64,000 nucleotides of DNA from Actinomycetospora lemnae (lineage in GTDB: Bacteria > Actinomycetota > Actinomycetes > Mycobacteriales > Pseudonocardiaceae). The notes beneath the pieces were generated by a model. The model did no database searches and was not told the DNA's origin. It saw only the letters and a list, made by a program, of their open reading frames with translations. This document shows positions 43,900-53,305 of the stretch, piece by piece; position 1 is the first letter of the stretch; the number at the start of each line of letters is the position of its first letter. The DNA is taken from NCBI RefSeq assembly GCF_028737315.1, contig NZ_JAQZAO010000010.1, positions 124,001 to 188,000 on the forward strand, written 5' to 3'. A program made the translations under genes and the position numbers.

Positions 43900-45443
43900 C
43901 CGGGCGCGTCGGCCGGGGGGCGAGCGTGAGCCGGCGGCAGGCCCTGGGGCTGCTCGGGCTGGGCGCCGCCGCCGTCGCCGCGGGCGTCACGGGGTGTGCC
44001 GGCCCGGGGACCGGCACCCGCCGGACGGTGGCCGGCCTGCCCGGTGGTCAGCCGCTGGCCGTCCCGACCGAGCTCGTCAGCAGCCAGGGTCGGCTGGCCG
44101 TCGACCTCAGCGCCGCACCCGGGGCGTCCCTGGCCGGGAGCCCCGCCTCGGCATGGGGCTACAACGGCACCAGTCCGGGCCCGACCCTGCGGGTGCGGGC
44201 CGGCGACGTCCTGTCCGTCCGCCTGCGCAACGGCCTCGATCAACCCACCAACCTGCACACCCACGGCCTCCGCGTCTCACCCGAGGGCGACTCCGACAAC
44301 CCCTTCATCCACATCCCGCCCGGGGAGGTGTTCGACTACCGCATCGCCATCCCGGCCGACCACCCCGCGGGGACGTTCTGGTACCACCCCCACGCCCACG
44401 GCTACGTCGCCGACCAGCTCTTCGCCGGCCTGGCCGGAGCAGTCATCGTCGACGACGTGCCGCAGCCCGCCGTCACGGCGGACCGGGTCATGCTCATCAC
44501 CGACACGACCCCCGGCACCGGCGGGCCCGCCCCCACCGCCCCCGCCGCCCGCATGGCCGGTCGGCAAGGCGACCTGCTGCTGCTCAACGGCCAGCACCAG
44601 CCCGTCATCCCGGCCGCCCGGGGCGACCTGCAGCGCTGGCGACTGATCAACGCCACGACGTCCCGCACGCTGGACCTGCGCCTCGACGCCCACCTGCTGA
44701 CCCGCATCGCTCTCGACGGGATCACGCTGCCGACCGCCACCACGGGCGAGACCGTCCGGCTCGCCCCCGGCGGTCGCGCCGACGTGCTCGTGCGCCCCGA
44801 CCCGCCCGGGACGTTCCGGCTGGCCGCCACCACCGAGCCGCGCACCGCCATGGGCATGATGGGCGGCCCCGCCGTCGGCGGGGAGACCGAGACGCTGGCC
44901 ACGCTGGCCACCGGCGACGGCGCCCGGGCCCCGGCTCCCCTCCCCACCTTCCCCGCCGGCCCCGCGCCGGCCGTCGCCGCCACGACCGGGTTCCGCCGAC
45001 TCGCGTTCACGATGGGCATGGGCGGCGGGATGGGCCCGGGCGGGATGGGTTCGGGCGGGATGGGTTCGGGCGGGATGGGTCCGGGCGGGCAGGGCCCGGG
45101 TGGCCCGGGCGGCCAGGGCATGAGCTTCGGCCTCGACGGTCGTGCCTACGACCCCCTGCGCACCGACCAGGTCGTGGCGCTGGGGGCGGTCGAGGAATGG
45201 ACCGTCACGAACGCGACCCCGATGGCCCACCCGTTCCACCTGCACGTCTGGCCGTTCGAGGTGCTCGCCGACAGCGTCGGGAGCCCGACCACCGGCACGC
45301 TGCAGGACGTGGTGCTCGTCCCCGCCAACGGCTGGGTCCGGCTCCGCATCCCGTTCACCACGGTGGCCGGACGCACCGTCTACCACTGCCACATCTTCGA
45401 TCACGAGGACGCCGGCATGATGGCCACGATCGAGGTCCGCTGA
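43896..45443 (+). CDS. Multicopper oxidase (CueO/laccase-like), Tat-exported lipoprotein
   Basis: 515 residues from ATG 43896. A twin-arginine signal (SRRQALGLLGLG, RR at 13-14) ends in the lipobox VTGC with Cys34, so the enzyme should be folded inside, exported by Tat and lipid-anchored. Three cupredoxin domains carry all copper sites: NLHTHG, FWYHPHAHG, HPFHLHVW and the HCHIFDHEDAGMM T1/T2/T3 cluster with axial Met. A Gly/Met-rich loop before the last domain (GGMGPGGMGSGGMGSGG, from a tandem 15-base repeat) resembles the Met-rich insert of CueO. It probably oxidises Cu(I) or phenols using O2. Confidence 0.93.
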   Translation: MTGRVGRGASVSRRQALGLLGLGAAAVAAGVTGCAGPGTGTRRTVAGLPGGQPLAVPTELVSSQGRLAVDLSAAPGASLAGSPASAWGYNGTSPGPTLRVRAGDVLSVRLRNGLDQPTNLHTHGLRVSPEGDSDNPFIHIPPGEVFDYRIAIPADHPAGTFWYHPHAHGYVADQLFAGLAGAVIVDDVPQPAVTADRVMLITDTTPGTGGPAPTAPAARMAGRQGDLLLLNGQHQPVIPAARGDLQRWRLINATTSRTLDLRLDAHLLTRIALDGITLPTATTGETVRLAPGGRADVLVRPDPPGTFRLAATTEPRTAMGMMGGPAVGGETETLATLATGDGARAPAPLPTFPAGPAPAVAATTGFRRLAFTMGMGGGMGPGGMGSGGMGSGGMGPGGQGPGGPGGQGMSFGLDGRAYDPLRTDQVVALGAVEEWTVTNATPMAHPFHLHVWPFEVLADSVGSPTTGTLQDVVLVPANGWVRLRIPFTTVAGRTVYHCHIFDHEDAGMMATIEVR

Positions 45444-45452
45444 CCGCTCGGG

Positions 45453-46136
45453 CTAGTCGGTGCCGGTGATGTGGTCGATGAGGCGCTCGGCGACGAAGAC
45501 CGGGTCCCTGTTCCCGTCGTCGAGGTGGGGCGAGAGGAGGTGCTCGGCGTCGGGGCGGGCCAGATCCAGGCACCGGCTGACGAGGCTCACGGCCAGCTGG
45601 TAGCGCGCGGCTCGCGTCTCGTCGGCGCCGTAGAGCAGGTGGGTGGCCCGACGCACGAACATCTCGGCCATCACGGTGGCGGGCAGGCCGAGGGCGTGGG
45701 GAGGCGCGGCGTAGAGATCCAGTGCCGTGCGGTGGCCGTCCTGGCTGCGCAGCGTCGTCGAGTGCAACGACCGGAACGGCGGACGGACACCGACCGAGCA
45801 CGCCCCGGAGTCCACGCTCAGGGTGAGGTCCTCGACGACGAGGACCGAGCCGTGCACCGACTGGGCTCGGGCCTCCTCGAGCAGGGGGCCGGCGCCGGTC
45901 TGGTTGTGCCACCGGTCGATCACGTCGATGGCGGGATCGGTGACGTGCGTCGATCGCACCTGCCCGTGACCCGCATAGGAGATCGCGGCCGCGTCGGCAC
46001 CCGGAACCGTCCTCCGGCAGACGGCCACCAGCGCATCCAACGCGTCGTAGCCGGACTCGACCGGGCGCAGGGTGAACTCGCGCAGGGCGCGCAGCGACTC
46101 GGCGAGGCCGAACAGGTCGCCATCACCGGCTCCCAT
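45453..46136 (-). CDS. GAF domain protein without ANTAR domain
   Basis: 227 residues from ATG 46136. The GAF domain covers about residues 25-180, with TVPGADAAAISYAG, VEDLTL and FRSLHSTTLRSQDGHRTALDLYA strands typical of the GAF-ANTAR family. Where ANTAR would lie, the C-terminus instead reads RCLDLARPDAEHLLSPHLDDGN, without the ANTAR alanine and aromatic pattern. It may be a degenerate paralogue or a partner of the GAF-ANTAR protein encoded just upstream (46215-46961) on the same strand. Confidence 0.7.
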   Translation of the reverse strand: MGAGDGDLFGLAESLRALREFTLRPVESGYDALDALVAVCRRTVPGADAAAISYAGHGQVRSTHVTDPAIDVIDRWHNQTGAGPLLEEARAQSVHGSVLVVEDLTLSVDSGACSVGVRPPFRSLHSTTLRSQDGHRTALDLYAAPPHALGLPATVMAEMFVRRATHLLYGADETRAARYQLAVSLVSRCLDLARPDAEHLLSPHLDDGNRDPVFVAERLIDHITGTD

Positions 46137-46214
46137 CAGCGGCGTCCACCATCGCTGGACGTCCGGGACGGACGGTGCCGACCCGGCGTGCGGGCCACGG
46201 CCCGACCGCAGGCC

Positions 46215-46961
46215 TCAGTGATCATCGGCGGGACGGTCGTCACGGTTCTGCCCCCGTTCGGCCTCGGCGACGACCCAGGCGGCGACGTCCACGAGCTCGA
46301 TGGTCGTGCGCTGCGAGGAGGTCACCAGCATCTGGAAGGCCTCGTCGCCGGAGACACCGTGTCGCTCGATGAGGATGCCGCGGGCCTGGGCGATGACCTC
46401 GCGGCTGTCGATCCCGGCGGACAGCGCTCGCGCCTGCTCCGCGCCGTAGACCAGCATCGCGGCCTGCGCCCCGAACAGGGCGGCGGTCATCTGGGCGTGC
46501 TCGTCGAACACACCCGGCCGGCACCCGTAGAGGTTGAGCGCGGCCTGCTGCTCCGGCCGTCGGGACAGCTGGACACCCACCATCGCGCGATAACCCTGCT
46601 CGACGGCCTGGGGCGCGAACCGCGGCCACCGCTGTCCGTCCCCGTCGTCGGAGAGGTCGTCGGCCACGACGAGCCCGTCGGCGGCCGGCTTCTCGATCGC
46701 GCTGATGCACGGTCCCTCGTGCAACGTGCTCTGCAGCCGGTCGAGCTCGGTCGTGCCGCCGGTGCTCGGGGCCACGGAGTCGAGGTGTCCCCGGCCGACC
46801 ATCGAGATGCCGCCGGCGTCGGCACCAGGGATGGTCTCGACCGCCGCCGACACGACGTTGCTCAGCAGCCGGTCGTGGTCGCGGAAGTTCTGCTGGTCCA
46901 TCAGGTCCAGCGCTGCGGCCCGCAGGGCCGGTCCGATCTCGTCGTTGCGCTCGGGTTTCAC
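46215..46961 (-). CDS. GAF and ANTAR domain protein (RNA-binding antiterminator)
   Basis: 248 residues. GTG 46961 was chosen for its upstream AGGTGG. The GAF domain spans about residues 20-165 (TIPGADAGGISMVG, GPCISAIEKPAADGLVVADDL, NLYGCRPGVFDEHAQMTAALFG). The ANTAR domain follows at about 180-235 (REVIAQARGILIERHGVSGDEAFQMLVTSSQRTTIELVDVAAWVV). ANTAR proteins bind paired hexaloop hairpins in nascent RNA to prevent termination. The signal sensed by GAF is unknown. Confidence 0.88.
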   Translation of the reverse strand: MKPERNDEIGPALRAAALDLMDQQNFRDHDRLLSNVVSAAVETIPGADAGGISMVGRGHLDSVAPSTGGTTELDRLQSTLHEGPCISAIEKPAADGLVVADDLSDDGDGQRWPRFAPQAVEQGYRAMVGVQLSRRPEQQAALNLYGCRPGVFDEHAQMTAALFGAQAAMLVYGAEQARALSAGIDSREVIAQARGILIERHGVSGDEAFQMLVTSSQRTTIELVDVAAWVVAEAERGQNRDDRPADDH

Positions 46962-47460
46962 GGAGACGCCACCTGTCGGTGTCCAGTGCTCGCAACACGT
47001 CACCAGCCCTGACGGACCGGTGAGGCAGAGCCGAGGAAGACATGCGCGGTGCTCTCGAGGCCGAGGAGAGTGTCGTCGGAGAAGCACATGAAGGCGGAGC
47101 TGCTGCCAGGGACCCACGAACCACTGCGGGTCCCTCGCGTCCTCACGGGCGGCAGAGAGGGTCGACCGCCATCGCGGAACGTTACCCGGCAGACGCGGCA
47201 CCGACACACGACGGTCGTCGCACCTCCACCCCGCGCCGGGACGGTCGTCGGCAGCTCGCGGCAGTGCGGTCCCGGTGTGGTCCACCGCGCTGACGGTGGA
47301 GCAGGACCTCCACCGGGGCGTCCTCCCCGACGTCGTCGGGTCCGGGTGACGTCTGTCGACGACGGCGCGCGGCCGGCGGCCCGCGCGGGAGGCCTTCGGC
47401 AGGGGTCCGGCGGTCCGGACGCCCCTGCCCGCCACGCTCGCTCCGCCGCACGGTGCCGGT
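46962..47460. other. 499-base intergenic region, no convincing gene
   Basis: Divergent between the GAF-ANTAR gene (minus) and the AhpD-like gene (plus); it must contain both promoters. Frames across it are Arg/Pro-rich shadows. A minus-strand frame ending near 47000 has one sensible stretch, VFLGSASPVRQGW, but no start signal. No palindrome or operator is obvious. Confidence 0.5.
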
Positions 47461-47874
47461 ATGCGCAGCGCCATGGACATCGCGAACGACTGGCACACAC
47501 CCTCGGACGAGCCACTGCGCGTCCGGCACGCGGACGAGGACCTCCGCGCCCAGGGACGCGCGCTGCGCCGCGCGATCCCCGAGGTGTACCGCGGGTTCGC
47601 CGGGCTGCGTGACGCCGCCCTCGCGCCCGGGGCCCTCGACGCACGGACCAAGGAGCTGATCGCCCTGGCGCTGTCGGTCGCCGAGTCGTGCGACGGCTGC
47701 ATCGCCGCCCACGCGGACGGCGCGGCCCGTCAGGGCGCGTCCGAGGAGGAGGTGGCCGAGGCCCTCGGGGTCACGGTGATGATGGGCGGGGGGCCGGCGG
47801 TCTCCACCGCGCCCCGGGCGTTCGCCGCCTTCCGGGACGCGCAGAGCCGCCGCCGGGCCGCCACCGGGCGCTGA
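47461..47874 (+). CDS. Carboxymuconolactone decarboxylase/AhpD-like protein
   Basis: 137 residues from ATG 47461 (an ATG four codons later is also possible). It is an all-helical CMD domain with the redox pair in SVAESCDGCIAAHADGAARQGAS (C-x-x-C followed by His), the pattern of AhpD-like alkylhydroperoxidases. ALDARTKELIALALS precedes it as usual. It may reduce peroxides or act as a thiol-disulfide relay. It stands next to the sulfur island and the GntR gene; a link to persulfide stress is possible but unproven. Confidence 0.85.
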   Translation: MRSAMDIANDWHTPSDEPLRVRHADEDLRAQGRALRRAIPEVYRGFAGLRDAALAPGALDARTKELIALALSVAESCDGCIAAHADGAARQGASEEEVAEALGVTVMMGGGPAVSTAPRAFAAFRDAQSRRRAATGR

Positions 47875-47913
47875 CGCACCCGTGCGCCAATGTCTCGACG
47901 TTAGGCTGGCGAG

Positions 47914-48696
47914 GTGCCGAAACGCGCCGTGGACCGCCGGAGTCCCGTTCCCCTGTGGTCCCAGGTCCAGGACGACCTGCGTCGGCGCCTCGCCGAGGGC
48001 GAGTTCGACATCGTGTTCCCCGGCGAGAACGCGCTCGTCGCCGACTACGACGTCAGCCGCAACACCGTGCGCGAGGCGCTGCGGGGACTGCGGGCCGAGG
48101 GCCTCGTCACGGCCGAGCGCGGGCGTGCCCCGCGGGTGCGCCGCACGGAGATCGAGCAGCCCGTCGGCACGCTCTACAGCCTGTTCGCGTCGGTGGAGGC
48201 CGCGGGCCTGACGCAGCGCTCCGACGTGCGGGTGCTCGACGTGCGGGCGGACGGCGTGGTGGCGTCCCACCTCGGGCTCGAGGAGTCGACGCCGCTCGTC
48301 CACCTCGAGCGGCTGCGCCGGGCCGGCGACGCGCCGCTCGCCGTGGACCGCGTCTGGCTGCCCGCCGCGGTCGCCGCTCCCCTGCTCGACGCCGACTTCA
48401 CCCACACCTCGCTCTACACCGAGCTCGCCGCGCGCACCGGCACGCGCCTGGAGTCCGGGCACGAGCGCATCAGCGCGCAGGTGCCGACGAAGGGCGAACG
48501 CAGGTTGCTCGAGTGCGCCGAGGACGTCGCCGTCTTCGTCATCGAGCGCACCGGCATCGCGCAGGGGCGACTCGTCGAGTGGCGCCAGACGATCGTGCGC
48601 GGCGACCGCTTCGCCTTCGACGCCCGCTTCTCCGCGCGCGGTCTCCACCTCGGCGTCGCCCCACCCGCCCCGGCCGTGTGCGCTTCGCGCATGTGA
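47914..48696 (+). CDS. GntR family regulator, HutC/UTRA subfamily
   Basis: 260 residues from GTG 47914. Winged-helix GntR domain at about residues 12-75 (LWSQVQDDLRRRLAEGEF, then DYDVSRNTVREALRGLRAEGLV), UTRA effector domain from about 85 (QRSDVRVLDVRADGVVASHLGLE, LAVDRVWLPAAVA, GERRLLECAEDVAVFVIERTG). There is no ribosome binding site, but TAGGCT at 47902-47907 ends six bases before GTG, which fits a leaderless transcript. The effector is unknown. It directly precedes the sulfur-oxidation island and could regulate it, although its HTH type does not predict the operator seen there. Confidence 0.88.
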   Translation: MPKRAVDRRSPVPLWSQVQDDLRRRLAEGEFDIVFPGENALVADYDVSRNTVREALRGLRAEGLVTAERGRAPRVRRTEIEQPVGTLYSLFASVEAAGLTQRSDVRVLDVRADGVVASHLGLEESTPLVHLERLRRAGDAPLAVDRVWLPAAVAAPLLDADFTHTSLYTELAARTGTRLESGHERISAQVPTKGERRLLECAEDVAVFVIERTGIAQGRLVEWRQTIVRGDRFAFDARFSARGLHLGVAPPAPAVCASRM

Positions 48697-48731
48697 GCAG
48701 GAAGAAGTCTGGAGCACTTCTTTCTGCTCAC
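48693..48731. terminator. Long hairpin terminator after the GntR gene (copy 1 of a repeated hairpin)
   Basis: 16-base arms (GTGAGCAGGAAGAAGT at 48693-48708 and its near-complement at 48716-48731, one G-T wobble) around a 7-base loop. The GntR stop codon lies within the left arm. The same arms recur at 50255-50304. Confidence 0.75.
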
Positions 48732-48818
48732 GAGCGTCGGAGGCGCACCGGGACCTTCGGGCCGGAGGATGAGGACCTCCGGCCGGACGGGGCGGGGGTG
48801 CTGCCGTTGTTCCCTCAG

Positions 48819-48836
48819 ATGTCAGTACATTCCTGT
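48819..48836 (+). promoter_or_regulatory. Sulfur-island operator-like site A
   Basis: ATGTCAGTACATTCCTGT, 15 bases before the persulfide dioxygenase start. ATGT-N4-ACAT is an inverted repeat, and 11 of 18 positions match site C (59073-59090). Confidence 0.5.
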
Positions 48837-48851
48837 CGCTGAGGAGACGCC

Positions 48852-50234
48852 GTGTTCTTCGCCCAGTACTACCTCGACTGCCTCTCCCAGGCCTCCTACA
48901 TGATCGGGGACGAGACCACCGGGCAGGCGGTCGTCGTGGACCCCCGCCGTGACGTGGCCGAGTACCTCGCCGACGCCCGCCACCACGACCTCACGATCGT
49001 GGGCGTGATCGACACGCACTTCCACGCCGACTTCCTCGCGGGGCACCTCGAGCTCGCCCGCGCCACGGGTGCCTGGATCGGCTTCGGGCGACGCGCCGAG
49101 GCCGACTACGAGGTCCGCCACTTCGCCGACGGGGACCGCATCTCGCTCGGGGAGGTCGAGCTCGAGGTGCTCGAGACGCCCGGCCACACCCCGGAGTCGA
49201 TCAGCGTGCTGGTCCGCGAGCACGCCGGCGACGCCGTCCCCTACGGCGTCCTGACCGGCGACGCCCTGTTCATCGGCGACGTCGGCCGCCCGGATCTGCT
49301 CGCCTCGATCGGCTGGTCGAGCGAGGACCTCGGGCGGATGCTGCACGCGTCGATCACCCGCCTGATGGCCCTGCCCGACGAGGTCCGGGTCTTCCCCGCC
49401 CACGGCGCCGGCTCGGCGTGCGGGAAGAACCTCTCCACCGAGCGCTGGTCGACCATCGGCGCCCAGCGGGCCACGAACTACGCCTGCCAGCCCATGAGCG
49501 ACGAGCAGTTCCTGGCCCTCGTCACCGCCGACCAGCCGGCCGCGCCGGCCTACTTCCTGCACGACGCCGTGCTCAACCGGCGCGAGCACCCCGTCCTCGA
49601 CACCTCCGCGACCCCGATGCCGCTGGAGCTCGAGGAGGTGCTGGAGCGCCGGCGCGCGGGGGCCGTGGTCCTCGACGCCCGCGATCCCGCCGAGTTCGCG
49701 GCGGGCCACCTGGCCGGCTCGCTCAACGTGCCCGCCGACGGACGCTTCGCCGAGACCGCCGGCTCGGTCGTCCGGCCCGACGAGGAGATCGTCGTGGTCG
49801 CCCCCCAGGACCGCGAGGAGGAGATCGTCATCCGGCTCGCCCGCATCGGGTTCGACCGCGTCACGGGCTACCTGCGCGAGCCCGAGGGCGCGTTCCTCGC
49901 CGCCGACGACGAGGTCCGCCCGGCGAGCCGGCTGACCGCCGCGGAGCTCGCGCGGGCCCTGGACGCGGAGACCCCGCCGACCGTGCTCGACGTGCGCAAC
50001 CCCGGCGAGACCGCGGTCGGGGGCACCGTGCCCGGCGCCCTCACCATCCCGCTGGCCGCCCTGCCCTCCCGCCTCGCCGAGGTCCCCACCGATCGCCCGG
50101 TCGTGGCGTACTGCGCGGGCGGCTACCGCTCGAGCGTCGCGGCGAGCCTCCTGCGGCGGGCCGGCCACGCCGACGTGTCCGACCTCCTGGGCGGGTACGC
50201 CGCGTGGACGCTCATGACCCCGCAGCCGGCCTGA
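48852..50234 (+). CDS. Persulfide dioxygenase-rhodanese fusion (CstB-like)
   Basis: 460 residues from GTG 48852, with GAGGAG upstream. The N-terminal metallo-beta-lactamase domain (1-230) has THFHADFLAGH, ETPGHTPES, TGDALF with Asp137 and PAHGAGS, matching the Fe ligands of ETHE1/CstB. Two rhodanese domains follow: the first (260-355) has no catalytic Cys (VVVAPQDREEE), the second (370-455) has Cys in VAYCAGGYRSS. This is the CstB architecture; such enzymes oxidise persulfides to sulfite or thiosulfate with O2. It is the first gene of the sulfur island and has operator-like site A in its leader. Confidence 0.9.
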   Translation: MFFAQYYLDCLSQASYMIGDETTGQAVVVDPRRDVAEYLADARHHDLTIVGVIDTHFHADFLAGHLELARATGAWIGFGRRAEADYEVRHFADGDRISLGEVELEVLETPGHTPESISVLVREHAGDAVPYGVLTGDALFIGDVGRPDLLASIGWSSEDLGRMLHASITRLMALPDEVRVFPAHGAGSACGKNLSTERWSTIGAQRATNYACQPMSDEQFLALVTADQPAAPAYFLHDAVLNRREHPVLDTSATPMPLELEEVLERRRAGAVVLDARDPAEFAAGHLAGSLNVPADGRFAETAGSVVRPDEEIVVVAPQDREEEIVIRLARIGFDRVTGYLREPEGAFLAADDEVRPASRLTAAELARALDAETPPTVLDVRNPGETAVGGTVPGALTIPLAALPSRLAEVPTDRPVVAYCAGGYRSSVAASLLRRAGHADVSDLLGGYAAWTLMTPQPA

Positions 50235-50254
50235 CCTCCCGGGTGCGCCTCCGG

Positions 50255-50304
50255 CGCTCGTGAGCAGGAAGAAGTGCTGGAGCACTCCTTTCTGCTCACG
50301 AGCG
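50255..50304. terminator. Long bidirectional hairpin between convergent genes (copy 2)
   Basis: 24-base arms (50255-50278 and 50281-50304) with one G-T wobble and one mismatch. The inner part repeats GTGAGCAGGAAGAAGT from 48693. It lies between the persulfide dioxygenase and the SQR-like gene, where a two-way terminator is expected. Confidence 0.75.
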
Positions 50305-50319
50305 CGTCAGCGCACTTCG

Positions 50320-51516
<1,197 letters not shown>

Positions 51517-51535
51517 GGTGGCCCTCCTCACATAT

Positions 51536-51553
51536 GTAGGTACAGCCCAACAT
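51536..51553 (-). promoter_or_regulatory. Sulfur-island operator-like site B
   Basis: Read on the minus strand ATGTTGGGCTGTACCTAC, equal to site C (59073-59090) at 13 of 18 positions. It contains the inverted repeat GTTGG-N6-CCTAC. It lies 20 bases before the SQR start and could also act on the divergent sulP promoter. Confidence 0.65.
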
Positions 51554-51698
51554 AAGAGCCACCTCTCGCCCGAGCAAGGACGGGCCCGACCGACATCCGC
51601 GGGTCGTTGGACCCTTGTCGCGGGCGCCCACCTGTACCAACCTCTGCGTCCGCTCCGGGCATCTCGGGAGCGGAGGGCTCGGGGTGAGGAGGACGCGC

Positions 51699-53219
51699 GT
51701 GACCGCCTGGCGTCGGACCGCCCTGCGGGACGTGGTGGCCGGGCTGAGCGTGGCCATGGTCGGCATCCCCCAGTCCCTGGCGTACGCCGAGCTCGCCGGG
51801 ATGCCGCCCGTCGTCGGCCTCTACGCGGGCGCGCTGCCGCCCCTGGTCGCCGCGGTGTTCGCCTCGTCGCCGTACCTGCAGACCGGTCCGGTGGCCGTGA
51901 CGGCACTGCTCACGTTCGGGGCGCTGAGCACGGTCGCCGTCCCGGGCAGTCCCTCCTACGTCGGGCTCGGCCTCGCCCTGGCGCTGCTCGTCGGCGCGGT
52001 GCGGGTACTGCTCGGGCTGCTGCGCGCCGGGTGGCTGGCCTACCTGATGTCGCAGCCGATGCTGCTGGGGTTCGTCCCCGCGGCCGCGCTGCTGATCGCC
52101 GGCTCGCAGCTGCCCAAGGCGCTGGGGGTGACGGCGCCGGCCCCCTTCGGCAACGAGATCCTCGACGCCGGCTGGGCCCTCGCGGCCCCCGACCGGTGGG
52201 CGAACGCCGCGGTCGTGGCGTCCCTGGCCACCGCGGTGATCGTGCTGGGCGGGCGCCGCCTGCACGCCCTGTTCCCGGGTGTCCTCGTCGCGGTCGTCGC
52301 CGGGGTCGCGGTCTCGGCGGCCGGCCTCTACCCCGGCGCCACCGTGGCCTCGATCCCGACCGGGCTGCCGCCGTTCACCCTCACCGCGATCCCCTGGGCG
52401 GCGCTGCCCTCGCTGGCCCTGTCCGGCGTGCTCATCGCGCTGGTCGGCTTCACCGAGGCCGCGTCGATCTCGCGGCGCTTCGCCGCCGAGGACCGCACCC
52501 GCTGGAGCGCGGACCGGGAGTTCATCAGCCAGGGCGCGGCCAACCTGACCGCGGCCGCGTTCGGCGGCATGCCGTGCGGCGGGTCGTTCTCGCGCAGCTC
52601 GGTCAACCGCATGTCCGGGGCCGCCACGCGGTTCGCGGGCGGGGTCACCGGCCTGGCGGTCCTCGCGTTCCTGCCGTTCGCCTCGGTGCTGGAGCCGCTC
52701 CCCACGGCCGTGCTCGGGACGATCGTCGTGGTCGCGGTGGTCAACCTGATGCGGTTCGGGCCGTTGCTGACGCTCTGGCGCGTCTCCGTGCCGCAGGCGA
52801 TCGTCGCCTGGGGCACGTTCCTCGCCACGATCCTGCTCGCGCCGCGCGTCGACCTGGGCGTCGTCGTCGGGATCGGGCTCTCGCTGCTGGTGTTCCTGGC
52901 ACGGATGCTGCAGCTCGACGTCGACACCGAGGTCGAGGACGGCGTGATCACGTTCCGGCCGCGTGGCGTGCTCTGGTTCGGCACCGCGCAGGAGCTGGAC
53001 AGGGCCCTGCTCGACGCGCTCGCCGAGCACACCGACGCCACGGCGCTGGTGATCGACCTCGAGCGCCTCGGCCGGATCGACACGACGGGGGCGCTCGTCC
53101 TGCGCTCGGTGCTGGACCAGGCGCGCGCGGCCGGCCTGACCGCCGAGGCCCGCGGCATCCCGCCACAGTCGGAGGACCTGACCCGGCGCGTCCTGACCTC
53201 GCGGAGCTCGCTGGCGTGA
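51699..53219 (+). CDS. SulP family anion permease with STAS domain
   Basis: 506 residues from GTG 51699, with GAGGAGG six bases upstream; a longer frame exists but its N-terminus is not helical. It has ten or more helices with the SulP motif DVVAGLSVAMVGIPQSLAYAELAGMPPVVGLYAG at the start and the GGMPCGGSFSRSSVN loop. A C-terminal STAS domain ends it (LVIDLERLGRIDTTGALVLRSVL). SulP proteins move sulfate, bicarbonate or other anions. In this island sulfate or sulfite movement is most likely, but the direction is not known. Confidence 0.9.
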   Translation: MTAWRRTALRDVVAGLSVAMVGIPQSLAYAELAGMPPVVGLYAGALPPLVAAVFASSPYLQTGPVAVTALLTFGALSTVAVPGSPSYVGLGLALALLVGAVRVLLGLLRAGWLAYLMSQPMLLGFVPAAALLIAGSQLPKALGVTAPAPFGNEILDAGWALAAPDRWANAAVVASLATAVIVLGGRRLHALFPGVLVAVVAGVAVSAAGLYPGATVASIPTGLPPFTLTAIPWAALPSLALSGVLIALVGFTEAASISRRFAAEDRTRWSADREFISQGAANLTAAAFGGMPCGGSFSRSSVNRMSGAATRFAGGVTGLAVLAFLPFASVLEPLPTAVLGTIVVVAVVNLMRFGPLLTLWRVSVPQAIVAWGTFLATILLAPRVDLGVVVGIGLSLLVFLARMLQLDVDTEVEDGVITFRPRGVLWFGTAQELDRALLDALAEHTDATALVIDLERLGRIDTTGALVLRSVLDQARAAGLTAEARGIPPQSEDLTRRVLTSRSSLA

Positions 53220-53244
53220 CCGTCGGGACCTTCGACCCCTTGTC

Positions 53245-53257
53245 CCAACATTGGTAC
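53245..53257 (+). promoter_or_regulatory. Sulfur-island operator-like site E (weak)
   Basis: CCAACATTGGTAC, on the reverse strand GTACCAATGTTGG, shares the ATGTTGG half of the motif in site B. It lies 48 bases before the Soe-like operon. Only a half-site, so weaker than A to D. Confidence 0.35.
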
Positions 53258-53305
53258 GCGTGTCACACTCCCGGCTCCGGGGGCCGTCGAGGAGGGGGGC
53301 GTCCT

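Noticed and set aside
45010..45120. Tandem 15-base repeats (GGCGGGATGGGTTCG type)
   Set aside because: They encode the Gly/Met-rich loop of the multicopper oxidase, a known kind of insert; not an independent element.
47000..47100. Possible 29-residue minus-strand peptide ending VFLGSASPVRQGW
   Set aside because: No ribosome binding site, and the hydrophobic stretch is short; could easily be chance.
47914..48696. Naming the GntR protein as the regulator of the sulfur island
   Set aside because: Only position suggests it. Its UTRA ligand is unknown, and the shared motif does not look like a typical HutC-type GntR site.
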